DNA of 64,000 nucleotides from Diadophis punctatus similis (Eukaryota; Chordata; Lepidosauria; Squamata; Dipsadidae): assembly GCA_023053685.1 (NCBI GenBank), contig JALIGW010000061.1, forward strand, positions 2,932,001 to 2,996,000, given 5' to 3'. Below are positions 24,573-37,605 of the stretch, piece by piece (the stretch's first letter is position 1; each line of letters starts with the position of its first letter). The notes under the pieces are model-generated. The model was not told the origin of the DNA. It searched no databases and worked only from the letters and a program-made list of their open reading frames with translations. Position numbers and translations under genes: made by a program.

Positions 24573-27250
24573 GTGAGGTTTCACACCCCAGATACTCACA
24601 AGTCTACGCGAGGAACTCCACCCCCAGCTTCTGTGAATTCAAACTACAATGGAGTGAGGTTTTTCCCCCCAGATACTAACAAGTCTCACAAAGGAACTCC
24701 ACCCCCAGCTTCTGTGAATTCAAACTACAATGGAGTGAGGTTTCTTCCCCAAGATACTCACAGGTCTCAGCCAGGAACTCCACACCCATCTTCTGTGAAT
24801 TCAAACTGCAATGGAGTGAGGTTTTTTCCCCAGGATACTCACAGGTCTCAGCCAGGAACTCCACCCCCATCTTCTGTGAATTCAAACTACAATTGAGTGA
24901 GGTTTATTCCCCCAGATACTCACAGGTCTCAGCCAGGAAGTCCACCCCCAGCTTCTGTGAATTCAAACTACAAAGGAGTAAGGTTTCTTCCCTCAGATAC
25001 TCACAGGTCTCAGCCAGGATGTCCACCCCCAGCTTCTGTGAATTCAAACTACAATGGAGTGAGATTTCTTCCCCCAGATACTCACAGGTCTCAGCCAGGA
25101 ACTCCACCCCCAGCTTCTGTGAATTCAAACTACAATGGAGTGAGGTTTTTTCCCCAGATACTCACAGGTCTCAGCCAGGAACTCCACGCCAAGCTTCTGT
25201 GAATTCATACTGCAATGGAGTGAGGTTTTTCCCCCAGGATACTCACAGGTCTCAGCCAGGAACTCCAAACCCATCTTCTGTGAATTCAAACTACAATTGA
25301 GTGAGGTTTATTCCCCCAGATACTCACAGGTCTCAGCCAGGAAGTCCACCCCCAGCTTCTGTGAATTCAAACTACAATGGAGTAAGGTTTCTTCCCTCAG
25401 ATACTCACAGGTCTCAGCCAGGATGTCCACCCCCAGCTTCTGTGAATTCAAACTACAATGGAGTGAGATTTCTTCCCCCAGATACTCACAGGTCTCAGCC
25501 AGGAACTCCACCCCCAGCTTCTGTGAATTCAAACTACAATGGAGTGAGGTTTTTTCCCCAGATACTCACAGGTCTCAGCCAGGAACTCCACGCCAAGCTT
25601 CTGTGAATTCATACTGCAATGGAGTGAGGTTTTTTAACCCAGAAACTCACAGGTCTCAGCCAGGAACTCCACCCCCGGCTTCTGTGAATTCAAACTACAA
25701 TGGAGTGAGGTTTTGTTCCCCCAGATAGTCACAGGTCTCAGCCAGGAACTCCACCCCCAGCTTCTGTGAATTGAAACTACAATGCAGTGAGGATGTGTTC
25801 CCCCAGATAGTCACAGGTCTCAGCCAGGAACTCTACCCCCAGCTTCTGTGAATTGAAACTACAATGCAGTGAGGTTTCACACCCCAGATACTCACAAGTC
25901 TAAGCCAGGAACTCCACCCCCAGCTTCTGTGAATTCAAACTACAATGGAGTGAGGTTTTTTCCCCCAGATACTCACAGGTCTCAGACAGGAACTCCACCC
26001 CCAGGTTCTGTGAATTCAAACTACAATGAAGTGAGGTTCCCCCCCCCCCAAATTCTCACAGGTCTCAGCCAGGAACTCCACCCCCAGCTTCTGTGAATTC
26101 AAACTACAATGGAGTGAGGTTTCCCCCCCCCCAGATACTCACAAGTCTCAGCCAGGAACTCCACCCCTAGCTTCTGTGAATTCAAACTACAATGGAGTGA
26201 GGTTTTTCCCCCCAGATAATAACAAGTCTCACCCAGGAACTCCACCCCAAGCTTCTGTGAATTCAAACTACAATGGAGTGAGGTTTTTTCCCCAAGATAC
26301 TCACAGGTCTCAGCCAGGAACTCCACCCCAAGCTTCTGTGAATTCAAACTACAATGGAGTGAGGTTTTTTCCCCAAGATACTCACAGATCTCAGCCAGGA
26401 ACTCCACCCCCATCTTCTGTGAATTCAAACTACAATGGAGTCAGGTTTCTTCCCCCAGATACTCACAGGTCTCAGCCAGGAACTCCACCCACAGCTTCTG
26501 TGAATTCAAACTACAATGGAGTGAGGTTTCTTTCCCCAGATACTCACACGTCTCAGCCAGGAACTCCACCCCCAGCTTCTGTGGATTGAAACTATAATGC
26601 AGTGAGGTTGTGTTCCCCCAGATAGTCACAGGTCTCAGCCAGGAACTCCACCCCCAGCTTCTGTGAATTGAAACTACAATGCAGTGAGGTTTCACACCCC
26701 AGATACTCACAAGTCTAAGCCAGGAACTCCACCCCCAGCTTCTGTGAATTCAAATTACAATGGAGTGAGGTTTTTTCCCCCAGATACTAACAAGTCTCAC
26801 AAAGGAACTCCACCCCCAGCTTCTGTGAATTCAAACTACAATGGAGTGAGGTTTCTTCCCCAGGATACTCACAGGTATCAGCCAGGAACTCCACACCAGC
26901 TTCTGTGAATTGAAACTACAATGCAGTGAGGTTTTCCCGCCCAGATACTCACAAGCCTCAGCCAGGAATTCCACCCCCAGCTTCTGTGAATTCAAACTAA
27001 AATGGATTGAGGTTTATTCCCCCAGATACTCACAGGTCTCAGCCAGGAAGTCCACCCCCAGCTTCTGTGAATTCAAACTACAATGGAGTAAGGTTTCTTC
27101 CCTCAGATACTCACAGGTCTCAGCCAGGAAGTCCACCCCCAGCTTCTGTGAATTCAAACTACAATGGAGTGAGGTTGTGTTCCCCCAGATAGTCACAGGT
27201 CTCAGCCAGGAACTCCACCCCCAGCTTCTGTGAATTGAAACTACAATGCA
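24573..27250. repeat. Domain 2 early unit a (about 2.68 kb)
   Basis: The first part (24,573 to about 25,600) recurs at an offset of 2,678 bp (27,251 onward). The later part (25,869 to about 27,160) recurs at 2,431-2,435 bp (28,304 to about 29,590). The difference of about three monomers is a loss in the second unit, which goes from the third TTCTTCCCCC monomer straight to the GAATTG type at about 28,209. The unit includes a five-monomer subrepeat at 24,897 and 25,301. Confidence 0.8.
24897..25704. repeat. Five-monomer (404-bp) subrepeat, two copies
   Basis: The order is: GGTTTATTCCCCC, GGTTTCTTCCCTC (after CAGGAAGTCC), GATTTCTTCCCCC (after CAGGATGTCC), GGTTTTTTCCCC (one base short), and a GAATTCATACTGC monomer. 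The sum 81+81+81+80+81 gives 404 bp. The second copy ends with GGTTTTTTAACCCAGAAAC instead of GGTTTTTCCCCCAGG. The same pair recurs at 27,575/27,979 (second copy incomplete), 29,843/30,247, 38,108/38,512, 45,315/45,719 and 53,581/53,985. Single copies occur at 32,515, 33,326, 35,999, 40,697, 43,206, 47,988, 48,799, 51,472, 57,066, 59,742 and 62,983. Confidence 0.85.
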
Positions 27251-29340
27251 GTGAGGTTTCACACCCCAGATACTCACAAGTCTACGCGAGGAACTCCACC
27301 CCCAGCTTCTGTGAATTCAAACTACAATGGAGTGAGGTTTTTCCCCCCAGATACTAACAAGTCTCACAAAGGAACTCCACCCCCAGCTTCTGTGAATTCA
27401 AACTACAATGGAGTGAGGTTTCTTCCCCAAGATACTCACAGGTCTCAGCCAGGAACTCCACCCCCATCTTCTGTGAATTCAAACTGCAATGGAGTGAGGT
27501 TTTTTCCCCAGGATACTCACAGGTCTCAGCCAGGAACTCCACCCCCATCTTCTGTGAATTCAAACTACAATTGAGTGAGGTTTATTCCCCCAGATACTCA
27601 CAGGTCTCAGCCAGGAAGTCCACCCCCAGCTTCTGTGAATTCAAACTACAATGGAGTAAGGTTTCTTCCCTCAGATACTCACAGGTCTCAGCCAGGATGT
27701 CCACCCCCAGCTTCTGTGAATTCAAACTACAATGGAGTGAGATTTCTTCCCCCAGATACTCACAGGTCTCAGCCAGGAACTCCACCCCCAGCTTCTGTGA
27801 ATTCAAACTACAATGGAGTGAGGTTTTTTCCCCAGATACTCACAGGTCTCAGCCAGGAACTCCACGCCAAGCTTCTGTGAATTCATACTGCAATGGAGTG
27901 AGGTTTTTCCCCCAGGATACTCACAGGTCTCAGCCAGGAACTCCACCCCCATCTTCTGTGAATTCAAACTACAATTGAGTGAGGTTTATTCCCCCAGATA
28001 CTCACAGGTCTCAGCCAGGAAGTCCACCCCCAGCTTCTGTGAATTCAAACTACAATGGAGTAAGGTTTCTTCCCTCAGATACTCACAGGTCTCAGCCAGG
28101 ATGTCCACCCCCAGCTTCTGTGAATTCAAACTACAATGGAGTGAGATTTCTTCCCCCAGATACTCACAGGTCTCAGCCAGGAACTCCACCCCCAGCTTCT
28201 GTGAATTGAAACTACAATGCAGTGAGGATGTGTTCCCCCAGATAGTCACAGGTCTCAGCCAGGAACTCTACCCCCAGCTTCTGTGAATTGAAACTACAAT
28301 GCAGTGAGGTTTCACACCCCAGATACTCACAAGTCTAAGCCAGGAACTCCACCCCCAGCTTCTGTGAATTCAAACTACAATGGAGTGAGGTTTTTTCCCC
28401 CAGATACTCACAGGTCTCAGACAGGAACTCCACCCCCAGGTTCTGTGAATTCAAACTACAATGGAGTGAGGTTCCCCCCCCCAAATACTCACAGGTCTCA
28501 GCCAGGAACTCCACCCCCAGCTTCTGTGAATTCAAACTACAATGGAGTGAGGTTCCCCCCCCCAGATACTCACAAGTCTCAGCCAGGAACTCCACCCCTA
28601 GCTTCTGTGAATTCAAACTACAATGGAGTGAGGTTTTTCCCCCCAGATAATAACAAGTCTCACCCAGGAACTCCACCCCAAGCTTCTGTGAATTCAAACT
28701 ACAATGGAGTGAGGTTTTTTCCCCAAGATACTCACAGGTCTCAGCCAGGAACTCCACCCCAAGCTTCTGTGAATTCAAACTACAATGGAGTGAGGTTTTT
28801 TCCCCAAGATACTCACAGATCTCAGCCAGGAACTCCACCCCCATCTTCTGTGAATTCAAACTACAATGGAGTCAGGTTTCTTCCCCCAGATACTCACAGG
28901 TCTCAGCCAGGAACTCCACCCACAGCTTCTGTGAATTCAAACTACAATGGAGTGAGGTTTCTTTCCCCAGATACTCACACGTCTCAGCCAGGAACTCCAC
29001 CCCCAGCTTCTGTGGATTGAAACTATAATGCAGTGAGGTTGTGTTCCCCCAGATAGTCACAGGTCTCAGCCAGGAACTCCACCCCCAGCTTCTGTGAATT
29101 GAAACTACAATGCAGTGAGGTTTCACACCCCAGATACTCACAAGTCTAAGCCAGGAACTCCACCCCCAGCTTCTGTGAATTCAAATTACAATGGAGTGAG
29201 GTTTTTTCCCCCAGATACTAACAAGTCTCACAAAGGAACTCCACCCCCAGCTTCTGTGAATTCAAACTACAATGGAGTGAGGTTTCTTCCCCAGGATACT
29301 CACAGGTATCAGCCAGGAACTCCACACCAGCTTCTGTGAA
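27251..29340. repeat. Domain 2 early unit b
   Basis: This is the second copy of the early unit, starting with the same GGTTTCACACCCC monomer and the private variant TCTACGCGAGG found at 24,602 and 27,280 and nowhere else that I noticed. That variant adds two CpG. The unit merges without a break into the long 8.27-kb unit, whose first 250 bases (29,341-29,590) also match 26,910-27,160. Confidence 0.78.
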
Positions 29341-32300
29341 TTGAAACTACAATGCAGTGAGGTTTTCCCGCCCAGATACTCACAAGCCTCAGCCAGGAAT
29401 TCCACCCCCAGCTTCTGTGAATTCAAACTAAAATGGATTGAGGTTTATTCCCCCAGATACTCACAGGTCTCAGCCAGGAAGTCCACCCCCAGCTTCTGTG
29501 AATTCAAACTACAATGGAGTAAGGTTTCTTCCCTCAGATACTCACAGGTCTCAGCCAGGAAGTCCACCCCCAGCTTCTGTGAATTCAAACTACAATGGAG
29601 TAAGGTTTCTTCCCTCAGATACTCACAGGTCTCAGCCAGGATGTCCACCCCCAGCTTCTGTGAATTCAAACTACAATGGAGTGAGATTTCTTCCCCCAGA
29701 TACTCACAGGTCTCAGCCAGGAACTCCACCCCCATCTTCTGTGAATTCAAACTGCAATGGAGTGAGGTTTTTTCCCCAGGATACTCACAGGTCTCAGCCA
29801 GGAATTCCACCCCCAGCTTCTGTGAATTCAAACTACAATTGAGTGAGGTTTATTCCCCCAGATACTCACAGGTCTCAGCCAGGAAGTCCACCCCCAGCTT
29901 CTGTGAATTCAAACTACAATGGAGTAAGGTTTCTTCCCTCAGATACTCACAGGTCTCAGCCAGGATGTCCACCCCCAGCTTCTGTGAATTCAAACTACAA
30001 TGGAGTGAGATTTCTTCCCCCAGATACTCACAGGTCTCAGCCAGGAACTCCACCCCCAGCTTCTGTGAATTCAAACTACAATGGAGTGAGGTTTTTTCCC
30101 CAGATACTCACAGGTCTCAGCCAGGAACTCCACGCCAAGCTTCTGTGAATTCATACTGCAATGGAGTGAGGTTTTTTCCCCAGGATACTCACAGGTCTCA
30201 GCCAGGAACTCCACCCCCATCTTCTGTGAATTCAAACTACAATTGAGTGAGGTTTATTCCCCCAGATACTCACAGGTCTCAGCCAGGAAGTCCACCCCCA
30301 GCTTCTGTGAATTCAAACTACAATGGAGTAAGGTTTCTTCCCTCAGATACTCACAGGTCTCAGCCAGGATGTCCACCCCCAGCTTCTGTGAATTCAAACT
30401 ACAATGGAGTGAGATTTCTTCCCCCAGATACTCACAGGTCTCAGCCAGGAACTCCACCCCCAGCTTCTGTGAATTCAAACTACAATGGAGTGAGGTTTTT
30501 TCCCCAGATACTCACAGGTCTCAGCCAGGAACTCCACGCCAAGCTTCTGTGAATTCATACTGCAATGGAGTGAGGTTTTTTAACCCAGAAACTCACAGGT
30601 CTCAGCCAGGAACTCCACCCCCGGCTTCTGTGAATTCAAACTACAATGGAGTGAGGTTTTGTTCCCCCAGATAGTCACAGGTCTCAGCCAGGAACTCCAC
30701 CCCCAGCTTCTGTGAATTGAAACTACAATGCAGTGAGGATGTGTTCCCCCAGATAGTCACAGGTCTCAGCCAGGAACTCTACCCCCAGCTTCTGTGAATT
30801 GAAACTACAATGCAGTGAGGTTTCACACCCCAGATACTCACAAGTCTAAGCCAGGAACTCCACCCCCAGCTTCTGTGAATTCAAACTACAATGGAGTGAG
30901 GTTTTTTCCCCCAGATACTCACAGGTCTCAGACAGGAACTCCACCCCCAGGTTCTGTGAATTCAAACTACAATGGAGTGAGGTTCCCCCCCCAAATACTC
31001 ACAGGTCTCAGCCAGGAACTCCACCCCCAGCTTCTGTGAATTCAAACTACAATGGAGTGAGGTTCCCCCCCCCCAGATACTCACAAGTCTCAGCCAGGAA
31101 CTCCACCCCTAGCTTCTGTGAATTCAAACTACAATGGAGTGAGGTTTTTCCCCCCAGATAATAACAAGTCTCACCCAGGAACTCCACCCCAAGCTTCTGT
31201 GAATTCAAACTACAATGGAGTGAGGTTTTTTCCCCAAGATACTCACAGGTCTCAGCCAGGAACTCCACCCCAAGCTTCTGTGAATTCAAACTACAATGGA
31301 GTGAGGTTTTTTCCCCAAGATACTCACAGATCTCAGCCAGGAACTCCACCCCCATCTTCTGTGAATTCAAACTACAATGGAGTCAGGTTTCTTCCCCCAG
31401 ATACTCACAGGTCTCAGCCAGGAACTCCACCCACAGCTTCTGTGAATTCAAACTACAATGGAGTGAGGTTTCTTTCCCCAGATACTCACACGTCTCAGCC
31501 AGGAACTCCACCCCCAGCTTCTGTGGATTGAAACTATAATGCAGTGAGGTTGTGTTCCCCCAGATAGTCACAGGTCTCAGCCAGGAACTCCACCCCCAGC
31601 TTCTGTGAATTGAAACTACAATGCAGTGAGGTTTCACACCCCAGATACTCACAAGTCTAAGCCAGGAACTCCACCCCCAGCTTCTGTGAATTCAAATTAC
31701 AATGGAGTGAGGTTTTTTCCCCCAGATACTAACAAGTCTCACAAAGGAACTCCACCCCCAGCTTCTGTGAATTCAAACTACAATGGAGTGAGGTTTCTTC
31801 CCCAGGATACTCACAGGTATCAGCCAGGAACTCCACACCAGCTTCTGTGAATTGAAACTACAATGCAGTGAGGTTTTCCCGCCCAGATACTCACAAGCCT
31901 CAGCCAGGAATTCCACCCCCAGCTTCTGTGAATTCAAACTAAAATGGATTGAGGTTTTTCTCCCAGATACTCACAGGTCTCAGCCAGGAACTCCACCCCC
32001 AGCTTCTGTGAATTCAAACTGCAATGGAGTTAGGTTTTTTCCCCCAGATACTAACAGGTCTCACCCAAGAACTCCACCCCCAGCTTCTGTGAATTCAAAC
32101 TACAATGGATTGAGGTTTTGTTCCCCCAGATACTCACAGGTCTCAGCCAGGAACTCCACTCCCAGCTTCTGTGAATTCAAACTATAATGGGATGTCGTTT
32201 TTTCCCCCAAATACTCACAGGTCTCAGCCAGGAACTCCACCCCCAGCTTCTGTGAATTCAAACTACAATGGAGTGAGGTCCCCCCCCCAGATACTCACAG

Positions 32301-35300
32301 GTCTCAGCCAGGAACTCCACCCCCAGCTTCTGTGAATTCAAACTACAATGGAGTGAGGTTTTGTCCCCCAGATACTCACAGGTCTCAGCCAGGAACTCCA
32401 CCCCCAGCTTCTGTGAATTTAAACTACAATGGAGTGAGGTTTCTTCCCCAAGATACTCACAGGTCTCAGCCAGGAACTCCACCCCCATCTTCTGTGAATT
32501 CAAACTACAATTGAGTGAGGTTTATTCCCCCAGATACTCACAGGTCTCAGCCAGGAAGTCCACCCCCAGCTTCTGTGAATTCAAACTACAATGGAGTAAG
32601 GTTTCTTCCCTCAGATACTCACAGGTCTCAGCCAGGATGTCCACCCCCAGCTTCTGTGAATTCAAACTACAATGGAGTGAGATTTCTTCCCCCAGATACT
32701 CACAGGTCTCAGCCAGGAACTCCACCCCCAGCTTCTGTGAATTCAAACTACAATGGAGTGAGGTTTTTTCCCCAGATACTCACAGGTCTCAGCCAGGAAC
32801 TCCACGCCAAGCTTCTGTGAATTCATACTGCAATGGAGTGAGGTTTTTTAACCCAGAAACTCACAGGTCTCAGCCAGGAACTCCACCCCCAGCTACTGTG
32901 AATTCAATCTACAATGGAGTGAGGTTTTGTTCCCCCAGATAGTCACAGGTCTCAGCCAGGAACTCCACCCCCAGCTTCTGTGAATTGAAACTACAATGCA
33001 GTGAGGATGTGTTCCCCCAGATAGTCACAGGTCTCAGCCAGGAACTCCACCCCCAGCTTCTGTGAATTGAAACTACAATGCAGTGAGGTTTCACACCCCA
33101 GATACTCACAAGTCTAAGCCAGGAACTCCACCCCCAGCTTCTGTGAATTCAAACTACAATGGAGTGAGGTTTTTTCCCCCAGATACTAACAAGTCTCACA
33201 AAGGAACTCCACCCCCAGCTTCTGTGAATTCAAACTACAATGGAGTGAGGTTTCTTCCCCAAGATACTCACAGGTCTCAGCCAGGAACTCCACCCCCATC
33301 TTCTGTGAATTCAAACTACAATTGAGTGAGGTTTATTCCCCCAGATACTCACAGGTCTCAGGCAGGAAGTCCACCCCCAGCTTCTGTGAATTCAAACTAC
33401 AATGGAGTAAGGTTTCTTCCCTCAGATACTCACAGGTCTCAGCCAGGATGTCCACCCCCAGCTTCTGTGAATTCAAACTACAATGGAGTGAGATTTCTTC
33501 CCCCAGATACTCACAGGTCTCAGCCAGGAACTCCACCCCCAGCTTCTGTGAATTCAAACTACAATGGAGTGAGGTTTTTTCCCCAGATACTCACAGGTCT
33601 CAGCCAGGAACTCCACGCCAAGCTTCTGTGAATTCATACTGCAATGGAGTGAGGTTTTTTAACCCAGAAATTCACAGGTCTCAGCCAGGAACTCCACCCC
33701 CAGCTTCTGTGAATTCAAACTACAATGAAGTGAGGTTTTTTCCCCAGATACTCACAGGTCTCAGCCAGGAAATCCACCCCCAGCTTCTGTGAATTCAAAC
33801 TACAATGGAGCGAGGTTCGCCCCCCGATACTCACAGGTATCAGCCAGGAACTCCACCCCCAGCGTCTCTGAATTCAAACTGCAATGGAGTGAGGTTCCCC
33901 CCCCCAGATACTCACAGGTCTCAGCCAGGAACTCCACCCCCAGCTTCTGTGAATTTAAACTACAATGGAGTGAGGTTTCTTCGACAAGATACTCACAGGT
34001 CTCAGCCAGGAACTCCACCCCCAGCTTCTGTGAATTCAAACTACAATGGAGTGAGGTTTCCCCCCCCCAAATACTCACAGGTCTCAGCCAGGAACTCCAC
34101 CCCCAGCTTCTGTGAATTCAAACTACAATGGAGTGAGGTTCCCCCCCCCCAGATACTCACAGGTCTCAGCCAGGAACTCCACCCCCAGCTTCTGTGAATT
34201 CAAACTACAATGGAGTGAGGTTTTGTCCCCCAGATACTCACAGGTCTCAGCCAGGAACTCCACCCCCAGTTTCTGTGAATTCAAACTACAATGGAGTGAG
34301 GTGTTTTCCCCCAGATACTCACAGGTCTCATACAGGAACTCCACCCCCAGCTTCTGTGAATTCAAACTACAATGGAGTGAGGTTTCCCCCCCCCAAATAC
34401 TCACAGGTCTCAGCCAGGAACTCCACCCCCAGCTTCTGTGAATTCAAACTACAATGGAGTGAGGTTCCCCCCCCAGATACTCACAAGTCTCAGCCAGGAA
34501 CTACACCCCCAGCTTCTGTGAATTCAAACTACAATGGAGTGAGGTTTTCCCCCCCAGATAATAACAAGTCTCACCCAGGAACTCCACCCCAAGCTTCTGT
34601 GAATTCAAACTACAATGGAGTGAGGTTATTTCCCCAAGATACTCACAGGTCTCAGCCAGGAACTCCACCCCCATCTTCTGTGAATTCAAACTACAATGGA
34701 GTGAGGTTTCTTTCCCCAGATACTCACAGGTCTAAGCCAGGAACTCCACCCCCAGCTTCTGTGAATTGAAACTACAATGCAGTGAGGTTGTGTTCCCCCA
34801 GATAGTCACAGGTCTCAGCCAGGAACTCCACCCCCAGCTTCTGTGAATTGAAACTACAATGCAGTGAGGTTTCACACCCCAGATACTCACAAGTCTAAGC
34901 CAGGAACTCCACCCCCAGTTTCTGTGAATTCAAACTACAATGGAGTGAGGTTTTTTCCCCCAGATACTAACAAGTCTCACAAAGGAACTCCACCCCCAGC
35001 TTCTGTGAATTCAAACTACAATGGAGTGAGGTTTCTTCCCCAAGATACTCACAGGTGTCAGCCAGGAACTCCACCCCCATTTTCTGTGAATTCAAACTGC
35101 AATGGAGTGAGGTTTTTTCCCCAGGATACTCACAGGTCTCAGCCAGGAACTCCACCCCCATCTTCTGTGAATTCAAACTACAATTGAGTGAGATTTCTTC
35201 CCCCAGATACTCACAGGTCTCAGCCAGGAACTCCACCCCCAGCTTCTGTGAATTCAAACTACAATGGAGTGAGGTTTTTTCCCCAGATACTCACAGGTCT

Positions 35301-37605
35301 CAGCCAGGAACTCCACGCCAAGCTTCTGTGAATTCATACTGCAATGGAGTGAGGTTTTTTAACCCAGAAACTCACAGGTCTCAGCCAGGAACTCCACCCC
35401 CGGCTTCTGTGAATTCAAACTACAATGGAGTGAGGTTTTGTTCCCCCAGATAGTCACAGGTCTCAGCCAGGAACTCCACCCCCATCTTCTGTGAATTCAA
35501 ACTACAATGGAGTGAGGTTTCTTTCCCCAGATACTCACAGGTCTAAGCCAGGAACTCCACCCCCAGCTTCTGTGAATTGAAACTACAATGCAGTGAGGTT
35601 GTGTTTCCCCAGATAGTCACAGGTCTCAGCCAGGAACTCCACCCCCAGCTTCTGTGAATTGAAACTACAATGCAGTGAGGTTTCACACCCCAGATACTCA
35701 CAAGTCTAAGCCAGGAACTCCACCCCCAGCTTCTGTGAATTCAAACTACAATGGAGTGAGGTTTTTTCCCCCAGATACTAACAAGTCTCACAAAGGAACT
35801 CCACCCCCAGCTTCTGTGAATTCAAACTACAATGGAGTGAGGTTTCTTCCCCAAGATACTCACAGGTGTCAGCCAGGAACTCCACCCCCATTTTCTGTGA
35901 ATTCAAACTGCAATGGAGTGAGGTTTTTTCCCCAAGATACTCACAGGTCTCAGCCAGGAACTCCACCCCCATCTTCTGTGAATTCAAACTACAATTGAGT
36001 GAGGTTTATTCCCCCAGATACTCACAGGTCTCAGCCAGGAAGTCCACCCCCAGCTTCTGTGAATTCAAACTACAATGGAGTAAGGTTTCTTCCCTCAGAT
36101 ACTCACAGGTCTCAGCCAGGATGTCCACCCCCAGCTTCTGTGAATTCAAACTACAATGGAGTGAGATTTCTTCCCCCAGATACTCACAGGTCTCAGCCAG
36201 GAACTCCACCCCCAGCTTCTGTGAATTCAAACTACAATGGAGTGAGGTTTTTTCCCCAGATACTCACAGGTCTCAGCCAGGAACTCCACGCCAAGCTTCT
36301 GTGAATTCATACTGCAATGGAGTGAGGTTTTTTAACCCAGAAACTCACAGGTCTCAGCCAGGAACTCCACCCCCGGCTTCTGTGAATTCAAACTACAATG
36401 GAGTGAGGTTTTGTTCCCCCAGATAGTCACAGGTCTCAGCCAGGAACTCCACCCCCAGCTTCTGTGAATTGAAACTACAATGCAGTGAGGATGTGTTCCC
36501 CCAGATAGTCACAGGTCTCAGCCAGGAACTCTACCCCCAGCTTCTGTGAATTGAAACTACAATGCAGTGAGGTTTCACACCCCAGATACTCACAAGTCTA
36601 AGCCAGGAACTCCACCCCCAGCTTCTGTGAATTCAAACTACAATGGAGTGAGGTTTTTTCCCCCAGATACTCACAGGTCTCAGACAGGAACTCCACCCCC
36701 AGGTTCTGTGAATTCAAACTACAATGGAGTGAGGTTCCCCCCCCCCAAATACTCACAGGTCTCAGCCAGGAACTCCACCCCCAGCTTCTGTGAATTCAAA
36801 CTACAATGGAGTGAGGTTCCCCCCCCCCAGATACTCACAAGTCTCAGCCAGGAACTCCACCCCTAGCTTCTGTGAATTCAAACTACAATGGAGTGAGGTT
36901 TTTCCCCCCAGATAATAACAAGTCTCACCCAGGAACTCCACCCCAAGCTTCTGTGAATTCAAACTACAATGGAGTGAGGTTTTTTCCCCAAGATACTCAC
37001 AGGTCTCAGCCAGGAACTCCACCCCAAGCTTCTGTGAATTCAAACTACAATGGAGTGAGGTTTTTTCCCCAAGATACTCACAGATCTCAGCCAGGAACTC
37101 CACCCCCATCTTCTGTGAATTCAAACTACAATGGAGTCAGGTTTCTTCCCCCAGATACTCACAGGTCTCAGCCAGGAACTCCACCCACAGCTTCTGTGAA
37201 TTCAAACTACAATGGAGTGAGGTTTCTTTCCCCAGATACTCACACGTCTCAGCCAGGAACTCAACCCCCAGCTTCTGTGGATTGAAACTATAATGCAGTG
37301 ATGTTGTGTTCCCCCAGATAGTCACAGGTCTCAGCCAGGAACTCCACCCCCAGCTTCTGTGAATTGAAACTACAATGCAGTGAGGTTTCACACCCCAGAT
37401 ACTCACAAGTCTAAGCCAGGAACTCCACCCCCAGCTTCTGTGAATTCAAATTACAATGGAGTGAGGTTTTTTCCCCCAGATACTAACAAGTCTCACAAAG
37501 GAACTCCACCCCCAGCTTCTGTGAATTCAAACTACAATGGAGTGAGGTTTCTTCCCCAGGATACTCACAGGTATCAGCCAGGAACTCCACACCAGCTTCT
37601 GTGAA
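29341..37605. repeat. 8.27-kb higher-order unit, copy H1
   Basis: The copy is 8,265 bp, about 102 monomers. It starts with a GGTTTTCCCGCCC monomer and runs through paired five-monomer blocks (29,843 and 30,247), a GGTTTCACACCCC block (30,815 and 31,626), an ATGGGATGTCG monomer at about 32,188, a GAGCGAGGTTCG monomer at 33,805 with domain 1-type monomers behind it, and GGTTTCACACCCC blocks at 34,864, 35,675, 36,567 and 37,380. The same landmarks occur at matching offsets in H3 and H4. Confidence 0.85.

Noticed and set aside
29341..30246. A conserved 301-codon frame recurring four times (29,341; 37,606; 44,813; 53,079)
   Set aside because: Its conservation reflects duplication of the whole 8.27-kb unit. 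It starts at TTG and contains only satellite repeats with a frame change inside.
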